Assembly: GCF_022751215.1 (NCBI RefSeq)
Contig: NZ_JAICDG010000002.1
Span: 434,001-498,000, forward strand
DNA from: Actinomadura terrae
GTDB taxonomy: Bacteria; Actinomycetota; Actinomycetes; Streptosporangiales; Streptosporangiaceae
Length of the DNA stretch: 64,000 bases
Direction of reading: 5' to 3'
How positions within the stretch are numbered: the stretch's first letter is position 1; each line of letters starts with the position of its first letter. Below, piece by piece: positions 1 through 12,219 of the stretch. The position numbers and the translations under genes are program-made. Under the pieces are notes generated by a model that was not told the origin of the DNA, made no database searches, and saw only the letters and a program-made list of their open reading frames with translations.

Positions 1-307
1 GCTGAAGGAGAGCCCCCAGCGGCGGGGCGTCTGCACGCGCGTCTACACGACGACGCCCAAGAAGCCGAACTCCGCGCTTCGCAAGGTCGCTCGTGTCCGG
101 CTGACCAGCGGGATCGAGGTCACGGCCTATATCCCCGGCGTCGGTCACAACCTGCAGGAGCACTCGATCGTGCTCGTGCGCGGCGGGCGTGTGAAGGACC
201 TCCCCGGTGTTCGGTACAAGATCATCCGCGGGTCCCTCGACACGCAGGGGGTCCGCAACCGCAAGCAGGCGCGTAGCAAGTACGGCGCGAAGAAGGAGAA
301 GAGCTGA
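1..307 (+). CDS. rpsL: 30S ribosomal protein S12, 3' part (truncated by window start)
   Basis: The reading frame is open from base 2 to the TGA at 305-307 and gives the last 101 residues of S12, so about 23 N-terminal residues lie outside the window. S12 sits at the decoding centre of the 30S subunit. The conserved stretches [11 protein letters not shown] and KDLPGVRY are intact and both lysines tied to streptomycin sensitivity are present, so no classical resistance substitution is seen in this part. The stop overlaps the rpsG start in TGATG, which indicates translational coupling in the str operon. Confidence 0.97.
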   Translation, partial: LKESPQRRGVCTRVYTTTPKKPNSALRKVARVRLTSGIEVTAYIPGVGHNLQEHSIVLVRGGRVKDLPGVRYKIIRGSLDTQGVRNRKQARSKYGAKKEKS

Positions 308-777
308 TGCCGCGCAAGGGCCCCGCTGGCAAGCGCCAGCTGATCGCTGACCCGGTGTACAACTCGCCGCTGGTCACCGCGCTCATCAACAAGATTCTCC
401 TGGACGGCAAGCGGTCGATCGCGCAGAGCATCGTCTACGACGCTCTGGAGGGCGCTCGCGAGAAGACCGGCAACGACCCGGTCGTCACGCTGAAGCGCGC
501 GCTCGACAACGTCAAGCCGACCCTGGAGGTCCGCAGCCGCCGCGTCGGTGGCGCGACCTACCAGGTCCCGGTGGAGGTGCGGCCCGCCCGCAGCACCACC
601 CTCGCGCTGCGCTGGCTCGTGGTGTACGCCCGGCAGCGTCGCGAGAAGACCATGACCGAGCGGCTGATGAACGAGCTGCTCGACGCGAGCAACGGCCTCG
701 GCGCGTCTGTCAAGAAGCGCGAGGACACCCACAAGATGGCGGAGTCCAACAAGGCCTTCGCCCACTACCGCTGGTAA
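307..777 (+). CDS. rpsG: 30S ribosomal protein S7
   Basis: A 156-residue protein of the usual S7 length. S7 is a primary 16S rRNA binder that nucleates the 30S head near the E site. The start [10 protein letters not shown] and the C-terminal NKAFAHYRW are typical of the actinobacterial protein. The ATG overlaps the rpsL stop by one base, and an AAGGAG-like Shine-Dalgarno lies inside the rpsL end at about 292-300. fusA follows after 49 bases in the same direction, the standard str-operon order. Confidence 0.98.
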   Translation: MPRKGPAGKRQLIADPVYNSPLVTALINKILLDGKRSIAQSIVYDALEGAREKTGNDPVVTLKRALDNVKPTLEVRSRRVGGATYQVPVEVRPARSTTLALRWLVVYARQRREKTMTERLMNELLDASNGLGASVKKREDTHKMAESNKAFAHYRW

Positions 778-826
778 CCCCGGCGGGCCTGAGAACGACG
801 AGACGACGCGAGGACGCGAGGACACA

Positions 827-2938
827 GTGGCTACCAAAACCGGTGTAGACCTGGCCAGGGTCCGCAACATCGGGATCATGGCCCATATCGACGCTGGCAA
901 GACCACGACGACCGAGCGGATCCTGTACTACACGGGCATCAGCTACAAGATCGGCGAGGTCCACGACGGCGCCGCCACCATGGACTGGATGGAGCAGGAG
1001 CAGGAGCGGGGGATCACGATCACCTCCGCGGCCACCACCTGCGAATGGCCCGTCGACGAGGTCAAGCACACGATCAACATCATCGACACCCCCGGGCACG
1101 TCGACTTCACCATTGAGGTGGAGCGCAACCTGCGGGTGCTCGACGGCGCGGTCGCGGTGTTCGACGGTGTGGCCGGTGTGGAGCCGCAGTCCGAGACGGT
1201 GTGGCGGCAGGCCGACCGCTACGGCGTGCCCCGCATGTGCTTCGTCAACAAGCTCGACCGGGTCGGCGCCGAGTTCCACCGCTGCGTCGACATGATCGAG
1301 AACAGGCTGAACGCGACCCCGCTCGTGCTCCAGCTCCCGATCGGCGCCGAGGCGGACTTCAAGGGCGTCATCGACCTGGTGACGATGAAGGCGCTCCTCT
1401 GGAACGAGGAGGCCAAGCTCGGCGAGATGTACGACACGGTCGACATCCCCGAGACCCACGCCGAGCTCGCGCGCGAGTGGCACGACAAGCTGGTCGAGAC
1501 GCTCGCCGAGAACGACGACGAGATCATGGAGCTGTACCTGGAGGGCGACGAGCCCACCGTGGAGCAGCTGCACGACGGCATCCGGCGCGCGACGATCGCC
1601 GCGAAGCTGACCCCGGTGACGTGCGGCACGGCCTTCAAGAACAAGGGCGTGCAGCCGCTGCTGGACGCGATCGTCCGCTACCTGCCCTCGCCGCTGGACG
1701 TGGAGGCCATCGAGGGCCACGCCGTCCGGGACGAGGAGAAGGTGCTCGTCCGCAAGCCGAGCGAGGACGAGCCGTTCTCCGCGCTCGCGTTCAAGATCGC
1801 CAGCGACCCGCACCTGGGCAAGCTCACGTTCGTGCGCGTGTACTCCGGCGTGCTGGAGTCCGGCGCGAACGTGATGAACTCCGTCAAGGAGCGCAAGGAG
1901 CGCATCGGCAAGATCTACCGGATGCACGCCAACAAGCGCACCGAGATCGAGCGCGCGGGCGCGGGCGACATCGTCGCGGTGATGGGCCTCAAGCAGACCA
2001 CCACCGGCGAGACGCTGTGCGACGAGAAGAACCCCATCGTCCTTGAGTCGATGAACTTCCCGGCGCCGGTCATCCACGTGGCGATCGAGCCGAAGACCAA
2101 GGCCGACCAGCAGAAGCTGGGCACCGCGATCCAGCGGCTGGCCGAGGAGGACCCGTCCTTCCAGGTCCGCACCGAGGAGGACACCGGCCAGACCGTGATC
2201 TCCGGCATGGGCGAGCTCCACCTGGAGATCCTCGTCGACCGGATGAAGCGCGAGTTCAAGGTCGACGCCAACGTCGGCAAGCCGCAGGTGGCCTACCGCG
2301 AGACCATCAGCCGCAAGGTCGAGAAGGTCGAGTACACCCACAAGAAGCAGACGGGTGGCTCCGGCCAGTTCGGCCGCGTGATCATCGACCTGGAGCCGCT
2401 CGGCGGCGGTTCCGACGGGTATGAGTTCGAGAACAAGGTCACCGGTGGCCGCATCCCGCGGGAGTACATCCCGTCGGTGGACGCGGGCTGCCAGGAGGCC
2501 GCCGAGTTCGGTGTCCTCGCCGGCTACCCGATGGTGGGCGTCAAGGTCACCCTGCAGGACGGCGCCTACCACGAGGTGGACTCCTCGGAAATGGCGTTCA
2601 AGGTCGCCGGTTCCATGGCGTTCAAGGAGGCCGCCCGCAGGGCGAAGCCGACGCTGCTGGAGCCGATGATGGCCGTCGAGGTCACCACGCCCGAGGACAA
2701 CATGGGCGATGTGATCGGCGACCTCAACAGCCGTCGCGGCCAGGTCCAGTCCATGGACGAGCGGCACGGCATGCGCGTCATCAAGGCGCTCGTGCCCCTG
2801 TCCGAGATGTTCGGCTACGTGGGTGATCTGCGCAGCAAGACCCAGGGCCGGGCCGTCTTCACCATGCAGTTCGACTCCTACGCCGAGGTTCCGGGGAACG
2901 TCGCGCAGGAGATCATCGCGAAGGCGCGGGGCGAGTAA
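827..2938 (+). CDS. fusA: translation elongation factor G
   Basis: A 703-residue GTPase that drives translocation of tRNA and mRNA on the ribosome. Visible GTPase motifs are G1 AHIDAGKT (residues 19-26), G2 RGITI (61-65), G3 DTPGH (87-91) and G4 NKLD (141-144). The length matches a full five-domain EF-G. The start is GTG at 827, preceded by a purine-rich GAGGACGCGAGGA; the encoded N-terminus [20 protein letters not shown] is the usual one. It lies between rpsG and tuf. It is the only EF-G copy in the window, with no sign of a fusidic-acid-resistance duplicate here. Confidence 0.98.
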   Translation: MATKTGVDLARVRNIGIMAHIDAGKTTTTERILYYTGISYKIGEVHDGAATMDWMEQEQERGITITSAATTCEWPVDEVKHTINIIDTPGHVDFTIEVERNLRVLDGAVAVFDGVAGVEPQSETVWRQADRYGVPRMCFVNKLDRVGAEFHRCVDMIENRLNATPLVLQLPIGAEADFKGVIDLVTMKALLWNEEAKLGEMYDTVDIPETHAELAREWHDKLVETLAENDDEIMELYLEGDEPTVEQLHDGIRRATIAAKLTPVTCGTAFKNKGVQPLLDAIVRYLPSPLDVEAIEGHAVRDEEKVLVRKPSEDEPFSALAFKIASDPHLGKLTFVRVYSGVLESGANVMNSVKERKERIGKIYRMHANKRTEIERAGAGDIVAVMGLKQTTTGETLCDEKNPIVLESMNFPAPVIHVAIEPKTKADQQKLGTAIQRLAEEDPSFQVRTEEDTGQTVISGMGELHLEILVDRMKREFKVDANVGKPQVAYRETISRKVEKVEYTHKKQTGGSGQFGRVIIDLEPLGGGSDGYEFENKVTGGRIPREYIPSVDAGCQEAAEFGVLAGYPMVGVKVTLQDGAYHEVDSSEMAFKVAGSMAFKEAARRAKPTLLEPMMAVEVTTPEDNMGDVIGDLNSRRGQVQSMDERHGMRVIKALVPLSEMFGYVGDLRSKTQGRAVFTMQFDSYAEVPGNVAQEIIAKARGE

Positions 2939-3021
2939 GCGCCGGGCCTGCCCACAGATCACACCAGACGTACATCGAAGCGGTCGTCTAGACGGCCGAG
3001 GATCGCGACAAGGAGCAACCA

Positions 3022-4215
<1,194 letters not shown>

Positions 4216-4226
4216 CACCTCTCGTG

Positions 4227-4272
4227 GACGCGGCGGCCTTGCCGCTGGCAACAGCAGGCGGGCCGCCGCGTC
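4227..4272 (+). terminator. tuf-rpsJ compound hairpin (terminator or attenuator)
   Basis: A perfect 12-bp stem pairs GACGCGGCGGCC (4227-4238) with GGCCGCCGCGTC (4261-4272). The 22-base loop holds a second small hairpin, TTGCC-GCT-GGCAA. It starts 12 bases after the tuf stop. There is no T-tract, which is common for actinobacterial terminators but leaves open read-through into rpsJ. Confidence 0.6.
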
Positions 4273-4323
4273 GCGATCACTGAAGTATCCAGCGGCACTA
4301 CAGCAAAGGACACCGAGGCCACC

Positions 4324-4632
4324 ATGGCGGGACAGAAGATCCGCATCCGGCTCAAGGCCTACGACCACGAGGTCATCGACACTTCCGCGAAGAAGATCGT
4401 TGAGACGGTGACGCGGACGGGCGCCAAGGTCGCGGGCCCGGTGCCGCTGCCGACCGAGAAGAACGTGTACTGCGTCATCCGCTCGCCGCACAAGTACAAG
4501 GACAGCCGCGAGCACTTCGAGATGCGCACGCACAAGCGGTTGATCGACATCATCGACCCGACGCCCAAGACGGTCGACTCGCTGATGCGGCTCGACCTTC
4601 CGGCCGGCGTTGACATCGAGATCAAGCTCTAA
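4324..4632 (+). CDS. rpsJ: 30S ribosomal protein S10
   Basis: A 102-residue S10, the first gene of the S10 operon. S10 sits in the 30S head and in many bacteria also partners NusB in antitermination. The start [19 protein letters not shown] and the conserved [19 protein letters not shown] block are intact. An AAAGGA Shine-Dalgarno lies about 10 bases before the ATG. The 108-base gap from tuf holds a strong hairpin, so a separate promoter here is likely, though I could not pick clear -35/-10 boxes. Confidence 0.98.
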   Translation: MAGQKIRIRLKAYDHEVIDTSAKKIVETVTRTGAKVAGPVPLPTEKNVYCVIRSPHKYKDSREHFEMRTHKRLIDIIDPTPKTVDSLMRLDLPAGVDIEIKL

Positions 4633-4647
4633 GGGACGCACCGAGAG

Positions 4648-5298
4648 ATGAGTACGCAGAGGAAGGGCGTCCTGGGCGAGAAGCTCGGCATGACCCAGGT
4701 CTTCGACGATGAGGGCCGGATCGTGCCGGTGACCGTCGTCCAGGCCGGGCCGTGTGTCGTCACGCAGCTCCGCACCCAGGAGAAGGACGGCTACACCGCC
4801 GTCCAGATCGGGTACGGGCAGATCGACCCGCGCAAGGTGAACAAGCCGCGCACGGGTCACTTCGAGAAGGCCGGCGTCACGCCGCGCCGCTACCTCGTCG
4901 AGCTGCGTTCGGACGACACCACCGAGTTCGAACTCGGCCAGGAGATCACCGCCAGCGTCTTCGAGGCCGGCCAGAAGATCGACGTCACCGGGACGAGCAA
5001 GGGCAAGGGCACCGCGGGTGTCATGAAGCGCCACGGCTTCAAGGGCCTCGGCGCCTCGCACGGCACCCAGCGCAAGCACCGCTCCCCGGGCTCGATCGGC
5101 GGCTGCGCGACCCCCGGTCGCGTCTTCAAGGGCCTCCGCATGGCGGGACGGCACGGCAACGCCCGTACCACCGTGCAGAACCTGACCGTCCACGCCATCG
5201 ACGCGGAGAAGAACCTGCTGCTCATCAAGGGCGCGGTTCCCGGTCCCAACGGCGGCGTGGTGCTGGTCCGCGACGCAGTGAAGGGGACGGGCAAGTGA
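4648..5298 (+). CDS. rplC: 50S ribosomal protein L3
   Basis: A 216-residue L3, an early-assembly 50S protein near the peptidyl-transferase centre. The start [17 protein letters not shown] and the internal [20 protein letters not shown] motif, which carries the loop reaching the catalytic core, are clear. It follows rpsJ by 15 bases, and its TGA overlaps the GTG start of rplD (GTGA), so the two are translationally coupled. Confidence 0.98.
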   Translation: MSTQRKGVLGEKLGMTQVFDDEGRIVPVTVVQAGPCVVTQLRTQEKDGYTAVQIGYGQIDPRKVNKPRTGHFEKAGVTPRRYLVELRSDDTTEFELGQEITASVFEAGQKIDVTGTSKGKGTAGVMKRHGFKGLGASHGTQRKHRSPGSIGGCATPGRVFKGLRMAGRHGNARTTVQNLTVHAIDAEKNLLLIKGAVPGPNGGVVLVRDAVKGTGK

Positions 5299-5897
5299 CT
5301 GCCAAGCTCGACATCGATCTGCCCGCCGAGGTCTTCGACGCGAAGACCAGCGTGCCGCTGATCCACCAGGTCGTGGTGGCCCAGCTGGCCGCGGCGCGCC
5401 AGGGCACGCACGCCACCAAGACCCGCGGCGACGTCCGCGGCGGTGGCAAGAAGCCGTACCGGCAGAAGGGCACCGGTCGCGCCCGCCAGGGTTCGACCCG
5501 CGCGCCCCAGTTCGCCGGCGGTGGCACCGTGCACGGCCCGCAGCCGCGGGACTACACGCAGAAGACGCCCAAGAAGATGAAGGCGGCGGCGCTGCGCGGC
5601 GCGCTGTCCGACCGCGCCCGGTACGGCCGGGTGCACGTGGTCGACCACCTCATCGAGGGCGACGCCCCGAAGACCAGGACGGCGCTGACCGCGCTGCGCT
5701 CGGTCACCGAGGCCAAGCGCGTCCTGCTGGTCCTGGACCGCGAGGACGAGCTGACCTGGAAGAGCCTGCGCAACGAGCCGAGCGTGCACGTGCTCGTCTC
5801 CGACCAGCTCAACACCTACGACGTGCTGGTGAACGACGACGTCGTCTTCACGCAGAAGGCGTACGACGAGTTCATCTCGCGCGCGGCGAAGAAGTAA
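5295..5897 (+). CDS. rplD: 50S ribosomal protein L4
   Basis: The frame is open far upstream inside rplC, but the real start is the GTG at 5295 overlapping the rplC stop, giving 200 residues. L4 binds 23S rRNA and lines the exit tunnel through its extended loop, seen here as [20 protein letters not shown]; mutations in that loop can give macrolide resistance in bacteria, and the loop here looks unaltered. In gamma-proteobacteria L4 also autoregulates the S10 operon; nothing here shows that. Confidence 0.97.
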   Translation: MTAKLDIDLPAEVFDAKTSVPLIHQVVVAQLAAARQGTHATKTRGDVRGGGKKPYRQKGTGRARQGSTRAPQFAGGGTVHGPQPRDYTQKTPKKMKAAALRGALSDRARYGRVHVVDHLIEGDAPKTRTALTALRSVTEAKRVLLVLDREDELTWKSLRNEPSVHVLVSDQLNTYDVLVNDDVVFTQKAYDEFISRAAKK

Positions 5898-5910
5898 GGA
5901 GGGTCCGCAC

Positions 5911-6210
5911 ATGAACAAGATCGCCGACCCCCGCGACATCATCATCGCGCCGGTCGTCTCGGAGAAGAGCTACGGGCTGCTGGACGAGAACAAGTACACG
6001 TTCGTCGTCCGTCCGGACGCCAACAAGACGCAGATCAAGCAGGCCGTCGAGGCCGTGTTCGGCGTCAAGGTCGTCAACGTGAACACGCTCAACCGGCAGG
6101 GGAAGCGCAAGCGGACCCGGTTCGGCTACGGCAAGCGCAAGGACACCAAGCGCGCCATCGTCAGCCTCGCCGAGGGCGAGCGGATCGACATCTTCGGCGG
6201 CACGGCCTAG
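5911..6210 (+). CDS. rplW: 50S ribosomal protein L23
   Basis: A 99-residue L23, which sits at the tunnel exit and docks trigger factor and SRP. The sequence shows the expected [18 protein letters not shown] start and the basic [19 protein letters not shown] segment. A strong GGAGGG Shine-Dalgarno lies 7 bases before the ATG at 5911. It is 13 bases after rplD and followed by rplB. Confidence 0.98.
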   Translation: MNKIADPRDIIIAPVVSEKSYGLLDENKYTFVVRPDANKTQIKQAVEAVFGVKVVNVNTLNRQGKRKRTRFGYGKRKDTKRAIVSLAEGERIDIFGGTA

Positions 6211-6257
6211 GACAGGCCGCGTCGTCCCGAAGTCAGATAAAGGGATGAACGAATAAG

Positions 6258-7091
6258 ATGGGCATCCGTAACTACAAGCCGACGACTCCGGGTCGTCGCG
6301 GCTCCAGCGTGGCCGACTTCGTCGAGATCACGCGCAGCGAGCCAGAGAAGTCGCTGCTGCGTCCGCTCCCCAAGAAGGGCGGCCGCAACAACCACGGCCG
6401 CATCACGACCCGGCACCAGGGCGGCGGCCACAAGCGCGCCTACCGCGTGATCGACTTCCGTCGGCACGACAAGGACGGCGTCCCGGCCAAGGTCGCGCAC
6501 ATCGAGTACGACCCGAACCGCACCGCGCGGATCGCGCTGCTGCACTACGTGGACGGCGAGAAGCGCTACATCATCGCCCCCCGCGGCCTGCGCCAGGGCG
6601 ACCGGGTCGAGAACGGTCCGGGCGCCGACATCAAGCCGGGCAACTGCCTGCCGCTGCGCAACATCCCGACGGGTACCGTCGTCCACGCCATCGAGCTCCG
6701 GCCCGGCGGCGGCGCCAAGATCGCCCGCAGCGCGGGCGCGGGCGTCCAGCTGCTGGCCAAGGAGGGCAAGTACGCCACGCTGCGCATGCCCTCGGGCGAG
6801 ATGCGGATGGTGGACGTGCGCTGCCGCGCGACGGTCGGCGAGGTCGGCAACGCCGAGCAGTCGAACATCAACTGGGGCAAGGCCGGACGCATGCGGTGGA
6901 AGGGCAAGCGCCCGACCGTCCGCGGTGTGGCCATGAACCCGATCGACCACCCGCACGGTGGTGGTGAGGGCAAGACCTCCGGTGGTCGGCACCCGGTGAA
7001 CCCGAACGGTAAGAAGGAAGGCCGCACTCGCCAGGCGAACAAGTCGAGCGACCGGCTGATCGTCCGTCGTCGCAGCAAGAAGAAGCGGTAG
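6258..7091 (+). CDS. rplB: 50S ribosomal protein L2
   Basis: A 277-residue L2, the largest conserved protein near the peptidyl-transferase centre, needed for subunit association. The C-terminal [18 protein letters not shown] segment, carrying the conserved histidine tied to peptidyl-transferase function, is intact, as is the N-terminal RRGSSVADF region. The start ATG at 6258 follows an AAAGGGATGAACGAATAAG leader. It precedes rpsS by 12 bases. Confidence 0.98.
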   Translation: MGIRNYKPTTPGRRGSSVADFVEITRSEPEKSLLRPLPKKGGRNNHGRITTRHQGGGHKRAYRVIDFRRHDKDGVPAKVAHIEYDPNRTARIALLHYVDGEKRYIIAPRGLRQGDRVENGPGADIKPGNCLPLRNIPTGTVVHAIELRPGGGAKIARSAGAGVQLLAKEGKYATLRMPSGEMRMVDVRCRATVGEVGNAEQSNINWGKAGRMRWKGKRPTVRGVAMNPIDHPHGGGEGKTSGGRHPVNPNGKKEGRTRQANKSSDRLIVRRRSKKKR

Positions 7092-7103
7092 GAGTCGCTC
7101 GTC

Positions 7104-7385
7104 ATGCCACGTAGCCTCAAGAAGGGCCCCTTCGTGGACGACCACCTCATCAAGAAGGTGGACGTCCAGAACGAGAAGGGCACCAAGAACGTCATCAAGA
7201 CGTGGTCGCGGCGCTCCATGATCGTGCCGGACATGATCGGTCACACGATCGCCGTGCACGACGGCCGCAAGCACGTCCCGGTGTTCATCACCGACGCCAT
7301 GGTGGGGCACAAGCTCGGCGAGTTCGCGCCGACGCGGACGTTCCGCAGCCATGTCAAGGAAGACCGCCGCAGCCGACGCGGCTGA
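7104..7385 (+). CDS. rpsS: 30S ribosomal protein S19
   Basis: A 93-residue S19 of the 30S head that contacts S13 and the A-site finger. The conserved [15 protein letters not shown] start and [15 protein letters not shown] near the C-terminus are present. A TAGGAG Shine-Dalgarno overlaps the rplB stop. rplV follows after 26 bases. Confidence 0.98.
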   Translation: MPRSLKKGPFVDDHLIKKVDVQNEKGTKNVIKTWSRRSMIVPDMIGHTIAVHDGRKHVPVFITDAMVGHKLGEFAPTRTFRSHVKEDRRSRRG

Positions 7386-7411
7386 GTCCTAGCAACAGAG
7401 AGGGATCAGCG

Positions 7412-7794
7412 ATGGAAGCCAGGGCCCAGGCGCGGTTCATCCGCGTCACGCCCAGGAAGGCCCGCCGCGTGGTGGACCTCATCCGCGGCCTGCCCGCCGC
7501 GGAGGCTCAGGCGGTGCTGCGGTTCGCCCCCCAGGCGGCGAGTGAGCCTGTGGGCAAGGTGCTGGCGAGTGCCATCGCCAACGCCGAGCACAATTTCAAG
7601 CTCGACTCGGACACGCTCGTCGTGAGCCGTGCGTGGGTGGACGAGGGGCCGACGCTCAAGCGTTTCCGCCCCCGTGCCCAGGGCCGGGCGTACCGCATCA
7701 ACAAGCGCACGAGCCACATCACCGTGGTCGTGGAGTCGCGCGACGAAGCAGCGTCCGCGTCCGGCGGCGGTAAGAAGACGAGGAGGGCCCGGTA

Positions 7795-7795
<1 letters not shown>
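7412..7795 (+). CDS. rplV: 50S ribosomal protein L22
   Basis: A 127-residue L22; the frame is open further upstream, but ATG 7412 after AGAGGGATCAGCG gives the family N-terminus [21 protein letters not shown]22 spans the 50S, and its beta-hairpin ([17 protein letters not shown]) lines the exit tunnel. The C-terminus adds a short Ser/Gly/Lys tail. Its TAG overlaps the GTG of rpsC (TAGTG), coupling the two. Confidence 0.97.
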
Positions 7796-8658
<863 letters not shown>

Positions 8659-8665
8659 GTAACCC

Positions 8666-9085
8666 ATGCTGATCCCTCGCAAGGTCAAGCACCGCAAGCA
8701 GCACCACCCGAAGCGCCGGGGCATGGCCAAGGGCGGCACGAAGGTGACGTTCGGCGAGTACGGCATCCAGGCGGTCGAGCCCGCGTACGTGACCAACCGG
8801 CAGATCGAGGCCGCGCGTATCGCGATGACCCGCCACATCAAGCGCGGCGGCAAGGTGTGGATCAACATCTTCCCGGACCGTCCGCTGACCAAGAAGCCCG
8901 CCGAGACCCGCATGGGTTCCGGCAAGGGCTCGGTCGAGTGGTGGGTCGCGAACGTCAAGCCGGGGCGCGTGATGTTCGAGATCTCCTACCCGAACGAGCA
9001 GGTCGCGCGCGAGGCGCTCACCCGCGCGATCCACAAGCTGCCGATGAAGTGCAAAATCGTTAAGCGAGAGGTGGGTGAGTCCTGA
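8666..9085 (+). CDS. rplP: 50S ribosomal protein L16
   Basis: A 139-residue L16 that organises the A-site region of the 50[20 protein letters not shown] at the start and the [13 protein letters not shown] loop are diagnostic. A GAGGGGAG Shine-Dalgarno lies in the rpsC end. Its TGA overlaps the rpmC ATG (TGATG). Confidence 0.98.
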   Translation: MLIPRKVKHRKQHHPKRRGMAKGGTKVTFGEYGIQAVEPAYVTNRQIEAARIAMTRHIKRGGKVWINIFPDRPLTKKPAETRMGSGKGSVEWWVANVKPGRVMFEISYPNEQVAREALTRAIHKLPMKCKIVKREVGES

Positions 9086-9327
9086 TGGCCAAGGGTCTTG
9101 CCGCCGACGACCTGCGGACCGAGCCCGAGGACGTCCTGGTGACCAAGCTGAAGGAGGCGAAGGAGGAGCTGTTCAACCTCCGCTTCCAGGCCGCGACCGG
9201 CCAGCTTGAGAGCCACGGGCGGCTGCGCACCGTGAAGCGCGAGATCGCCCGCATCTACACCGTGATGCGTGAGCGGGAGCTCGGCATCGTCACGGTCGCC
9301 GAGGACGCCGTGGAGGGCGAGGAATGA
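9085..9327 (+). CDS. rpmC: 50S ribosomal protein L29
   Basis: An 80-residue L29 beside the tunnel exit. The core [15 protein letters not shown] followed by [10 protein letters not shown] is clear. It is longer than the 60-70 residues usual in the family because of an N-terminal leader ([16 protein letters not shown]) and an acidic C-terminal end. Both ends overlap neighbours: TGATG with rplP and ATGA with rpsQ. Confidence 0.96.
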   Translation: MAKGLAADDLRTEPEDVLVTKLKEAKEELFNLRFQAATGQLESHGRLRTVKREIARIYTVMRERELGIVTVAEDAVEGEE

Positions 9328-9596
9328 CCGAGCAGCAGACCGAGCAGCGGAACAGCCGCAAGGTCCTTGAGGGTCTCGTGGTCAGCGACAAGATGGACAA
9401 GACCGTGGTCGTGTCCGTCGAGGACCGCGTGAAGCACCCCAAGTACCACAAGGTGATCCGCCGCACGAAGAACTACAAGGCGCACGACGAGGCCAACGAG
9501 TGTGGCGTCGGCGACCGCGTCCGTCTCATGGAGACCCGCCCGCTGTCGGCCACCAAGCGGTGGCGCGTGGTCGAGATCCTTGAGAAGGCCAAGTAA
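9324..9596 (+). CDS. rpsQ: 30S ribosomal protein S17
   Basis: A 90-residue S17, an early-assembly 16S rRNA binder with an OB fold. The segment [19 protein letters not shown] and the later [16 protein letters not shown] are typical. The ATG overlaps the rpmC stop. A 70-base gap with a possible hairpin (CTGCC at 9614 pairing with GGCAG at 9636, enclosing CCGCG-GA-CGCGG) separates it from rplN. Confidence 0.98.
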   Translation: MTEQQTEQRNSRKVLEGLVVSDKMDKTVVVSVEDRVKHPKYHKVIRRTKNYKAHDEANECGVGDRVRLMETRPLSATKRWRVVEILEKAK

Positions 9597-9666
9597 TTAC
9601 TGGTTCCACCAGGCTGCCCCGCGGACGCGGTCCGTGGCAGAACCGGTGTGACGAACAGGAGTTGAC

Positions 9667-10035
9667 GTGATCCAGCAGGAGTCGCGACTCAAGGTCGCCG
9701 ACAACACGGGTGCGAAGGAGATCCTTTGCATCCGGGTTCTCGGCGGCTCGGGTCGGCGCTACGCGGGAGTCGGCGACATCATCGTCGCGACGGTGAAGGA
9801 CGCCCTTCCCGGCGCGGGCGTGAAGAAGGGTGACGTCGTCAAGGCGGTCGTCGTGCGCACCCGCAAGGAGCGCCGGCGCCCGGACGGCTCCTACATCCGC
9901 TTCGACGAGAACGCGGCCGTCCTGATCAAGGACGGCGGAGACCCCCGGGGCACCCGTATCTTCGGCCCGGTGGGCCGTGAACTGCGCGAGAAGAAGTTCA
10001 TGCGCATCATCTCGCTCGCGCCGGAGGTGCTGTGA
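9667..10035 (+). CDS. rplN: 50S ribosomal protein L14
   Basis: A 122-residue L14, one of the most conserved 50S proteins, at the subunit interface. [19 protein letters not shown], the GDIIVATVK strand and FGPVGRELR are all present. The start is GTG 9667 after AGGAG (9656-9660). The stop overlaps the start of rplX. Confidence 0.98.
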   Translation: MIQQESRLKVADNTGAKEILCIRVLGGSGRRYAGVGDIIVATVKDALPGAGVKKGDVVKAVVVRTRKERRRPDGSYIRFDENAAVLIKDGGDPRGTRIFGPVGRELREKKFMRIISLAPEVL

Positions 10036-10343
10036 TGAAGATTCGCAAGGGCGACGAGGTCATCGTCATCGCCGGCAAGGACAAGGGCGCGACGGGCAAG
10101 GTCCTGCGCGTCGACCTGCGCGCCGAGCGCGTCGTCGTCGAGGGCGTCAACCTCATCACCAAGAACATCAAGGCCGACCAGCAGCGCGCGGGCAAGGAGA
10201 GCGGTCGCGTGACGGTCGAGGCGCCGCTGCACGTCAGCAACGTCGCCCTCGTCGAGGACGGCAAGCCCGTCCGCGCCGGCTACCGCTTCAACGACGACGG
10301 GACGAAGGTCCGGATCTCGCGCCGCAGCGGTAAGGAGATCTGA
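10035..10343 (+). CDS. rplX: 50S ribosomal protein L24
   Basis: A 102-residue L24, an assembly initiator with a KOW motif ([19 protein letters not shown]). The frame also has a GTG at 10032, but the ATG at 10035 gives the family N-terminus MKIRKGDEV, sits in a TGATG overlap with rplN and has a better-spaced GGAGG, so I chose it. Confidence 0.95.
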   Translation: MKIRKGDEVIVIAGKDKGATGKVLRVDLRAERVVVEGVNLITKNIKADQQRAGKESGRVTVEAPLHVSNVALVEDGKPVRAGYRFNDDGTKVRISRRSGKEI

Positions 10344-10348
10344 GACCG

Positions 10349-10939
10349 ATGACCGACACCGCCACCGAGACGCAGACGGACTCCCGTCCCGTCCCCCAGC
10401 CGAGGCTCAAGCTCCGCTACCGCGCGGAGATCGCGCAGGCGATGCAGGAGCAGTTCGGCTACCCCAACGTCATGCAGATCCCCGGGCTGACCAAGATCGT
10501 GGTCAACATGGGGGTCGGCGAGGCGGCCAAGGACGCCAAGGTGATCGAGGGCGCGATCCGCGACCTGTCGGCGATCACCGGCCAGAAGCCGGCCGTGAAC
10601 CGGGCCCGCAAGTCCATCGCGCAGTTCAAGCTGCGCGAGGGCATGCCGATCGGCGCGCACACCACGCTGCGCGGCGACCGGATGTGGGAGTTCCTCGACC
10701 GGCTGCTGTCGACCGCGCTGCCGCGCATCCGTGACTTCCGGGGCCTGTCGCCGCGGCAGTTCGACGGCAACGGCAACTACACCTTCGGGCTGACCGAGCA
10801 GGTCATGTTCCACGAGGTCGACCCCGACAAGATCGACCGGCAGCGGGGCATGGACATCACGGTCGTGACGACCGCGAAGACCGACGAGGAGGGCCGGGCG
10901 CTGCTCAAGCTTCTGGGCTTCCCTTTCAAGGAGAACTGA
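10349..10939 (+). CDS. rplE: 50S ribosomal protein L5
   Basis: A 196-residue L5, which binds 5S rRNA and contacts P-site tRNA. The conserved NPVM-like start ([20 protein letters not shown]), [12 protein letters not shown] and the [10 protein letters not shown] end are visible. An N-terminal Thr/Glu-rich leader of about 18 residues precedes the core. AAGGAG lies 10 bases before the ATG. rpsZ follows 4 bases later. Confidence 0.98.
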   Translation: MTDTATETQTDSRPVPQPRLKLRYRAEIAQAMQEQFGYPNVMQIPGLTKIVVNMGVGEAAKDAKVIEGAIRDLSAITGQKPAVNRARKSIAQFKLREGMPIGAHTTLRGDRMWEFLDRLLSTALPRIRDFRGLSPRQFDGNGNYTFGLTEQVMFHEVDPDKIDRQRGMDITVVTTAKTDEEGRALLKLLGFPFKEN

Positions 10940-10943
10940 GCAG

Positions 10944-11129
10944 ATGGCGAAGAAGTCGCTGATCGCCAAGGCCGGGCGCAAGCCCAAGTTCGGCGTCCGC
11001 GCGTACACTCGGTGCTCGCGCTGCGGACGTCCGCGCTCGGTCTACCGGAAGTTCGGCCTGTGCCGTGTGTGCTTCCGGGAGATGGCCCACCGCGGCGAGC
11101 TGCCCGGCATCACGAAGTCGAGCTGGTGA
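10944..11129 (+). CDS. rpsZ: 30S ribosomal protein S14, zinc type
   Basis: The 61-residue short form of S14. Four cysteines at 24, 27, 40 and 43 (CSRC and CRVC) form a zinc ribbon, the C+ form used under zinc sufficiency; many actinobacteria keep a Cys-free paralogue elsewhere. GTYTR-like [20 protein letters not shown] and the [15 protein letters not shown] end (PGITKSSW) are typical. It is followed by two stem-loops before rpsH. Confidence 0.97.
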   Translation: MAKKSLIAKAGRKPKFGVRAYTRCSRCGRPRSVYRKFGLCRVCFREMAHRGELPGITKSSW

Positions 11130-11133
11130 CGTC

Positions 11134-11195
11134 CCGCCCCCTCGGGGGCGGCGCACCGGCATGTAATAACCACCGGGCACCCGGCGAGGGTGCCC
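11134..11195 (+). other. two stem-loops between rpsZ and rpsH
   Basis: First hairpin: CCGCCCC (11134-11140), loop CTCG, GGGGCGG (11145-11151), a perfect 7-bp stem with a tetraloop. Second: GGGCACCC (11175-11182), loop GGCGA, GGGTGCCC (11188-11195), a perfect 8-bp stem. Neither has a T-tract. They lie in the 136-base gap inside an otherwise tightly packed operon, so they may be an attenuator or an RNA-processing site. Confidence 0.6.
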
Positions 11196-11265
11196 ACGAC
11201 CGCGCCAAAGGTCCACGGGACCACATCAGCCCGAGGAAACCGTGGCGAGGGAGGGCCAGCAGGCC

Positions 11266-11664
11266 ATGACGATGACCGACCCGATCGCAGACATGCTGAC
11301 ACGTCTGCGGAACGCGAATTCGGCGTACCACGACCAGGTGGCGATGCCGTACTCGAAGATCAAGGCGCACATCGCCGAGATCCTCCAGCAGGAGGGGTAC
11401 ATCTCGGGGTGGACCGTGGAGGACGCCGAGGTCGGAAAGAAGCTCAACATCGAGCTGAAGTTCGGCCCGACCCGCGAGCGTTCGATCGCCGGTATCAAGC
11501 GCGTCTCGAAGCCGGGTCTGCGCGTGTACGCGAAGAAGGACAACCTGCCCAAGGTCCTCGGCGGACTGGGCGTCGCGATCATCTCGACGTCCTCCGGCCT
11601 GATGACCGACCGGCAGGCGGGCAAGCGCGGCGTGGGCGGGGAAGTCCTCGCCTACGTCTGGTGA
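11266..11664 (+). CDS. rpsH: 30S ribosomal protein S8
   Basis: A 132-residue S8, a primary binder of the 16S central domain and in E. coli the repressor of the spc operon. The frame can start at GTG 11242, but ATG 11266 ([18 protein letters not shown]) is the family start, with GAGGGAGGG about 11 bases upstream. The C-terminal [13 protein letters not shown] is canonical. Confidence 0.96.
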   Translation: MTMTDPIADMLTRLRNANSAYHDQVAMPYSKIKAHIAEILQQEGYISGWTVEDAEVGKKLNIELKFGPTRERSIAGIKRVSKPGLRVYAKKDNLPKVLGGLGVAIISTSSGLMTDRQAGKRGVGGEVLAYVW

Positions 11665-11680
11665 GGGGAGGGCTTTAACA

Positions 11681-12217
11681 ATGTCGCGAATCGGACGTCT
11701 CCCCATCGCCGTGCCCGGTGGCGTCGAGGTGAGCCTCGACGGCCAGCAGGTCACCGTCAAGGGGCCCAAGGGCACGCTGTCGCACACGGTCGCCGAGCCC
11801 ATCGAGGTCTCGATGGAGGACGGCACGGTCACCGTGTCCAGGCCGAACGACGTCAACACGGTGCGGGCCCTGCACGGGCTCACCCGCTCGTTGATCAACA
11901 ACATGGTCGTCGGTGTGACCGAGGGCTACAAGAAGACCCTCGTCATCCAGGGCGTCGGCTACCGCGTGGTCGCCAAGGGCAAGAACCTGGAGTTCTCGCT
12001 CGGGTACAGCCACCCGATCACGGTCGAGCCCCCGGAGGGCATCACCTTCACGGTCGAGCGGCCGACCCAGCTCGTGGTCGAGGGCATCGACAAGCAGAAG
12101 GTCGGCGAGGTCGCCGCTAACATCCGCAAGCTGCGCAAGCCCGACCCGTACAAGGGCAAGGGCGTGCGGTACGAGGGTGAGCAGATCCGTCGTAAGGTCG
12201 GAAAGGCTGGTAAGTAG
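11681..12217 (+). CDS. rplF: 50S ribosomal protein L6
   Basis: A 178-residue L6 near the factor-binding site. [17 protein letters not shown] at the start and the second-repeat [15 protein letters not shown] are diagnostic. A GAGGGGAGGG Shine-Dalgarno lies just after the rpsH stop. It precedes rplR by 2 bases. Confidence 0.98.
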   Translation: MSRIGRLPIAVPGGVEVSLDGQQVTVKGPKGTLSHTVAEPIEVSMEDGTVTVSRPNDVNTVRALHGLTRSLINNMVVGVTEGYKKTLVIQGVGYRVVAKGKNLEFSLGYSHPITVEPPEGITFTVERPTQLVVEGIDKQKVGEVAANIRKLRKPDPYKGKGVRYEGEQIRRKVGKAGK

Positions 12218-12219
12218 TC

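Noticed and set aside
710..2962. A 750-codon open frame on the minus strand
   Set aside because: It is antisense to fusA, whose GTPase motifs are unmistakable. In G+C-rich DNA the strand opposite a real gene often stays open; the translation is low-complexity Leu/Arg/Asp/Val with no family resemblance.
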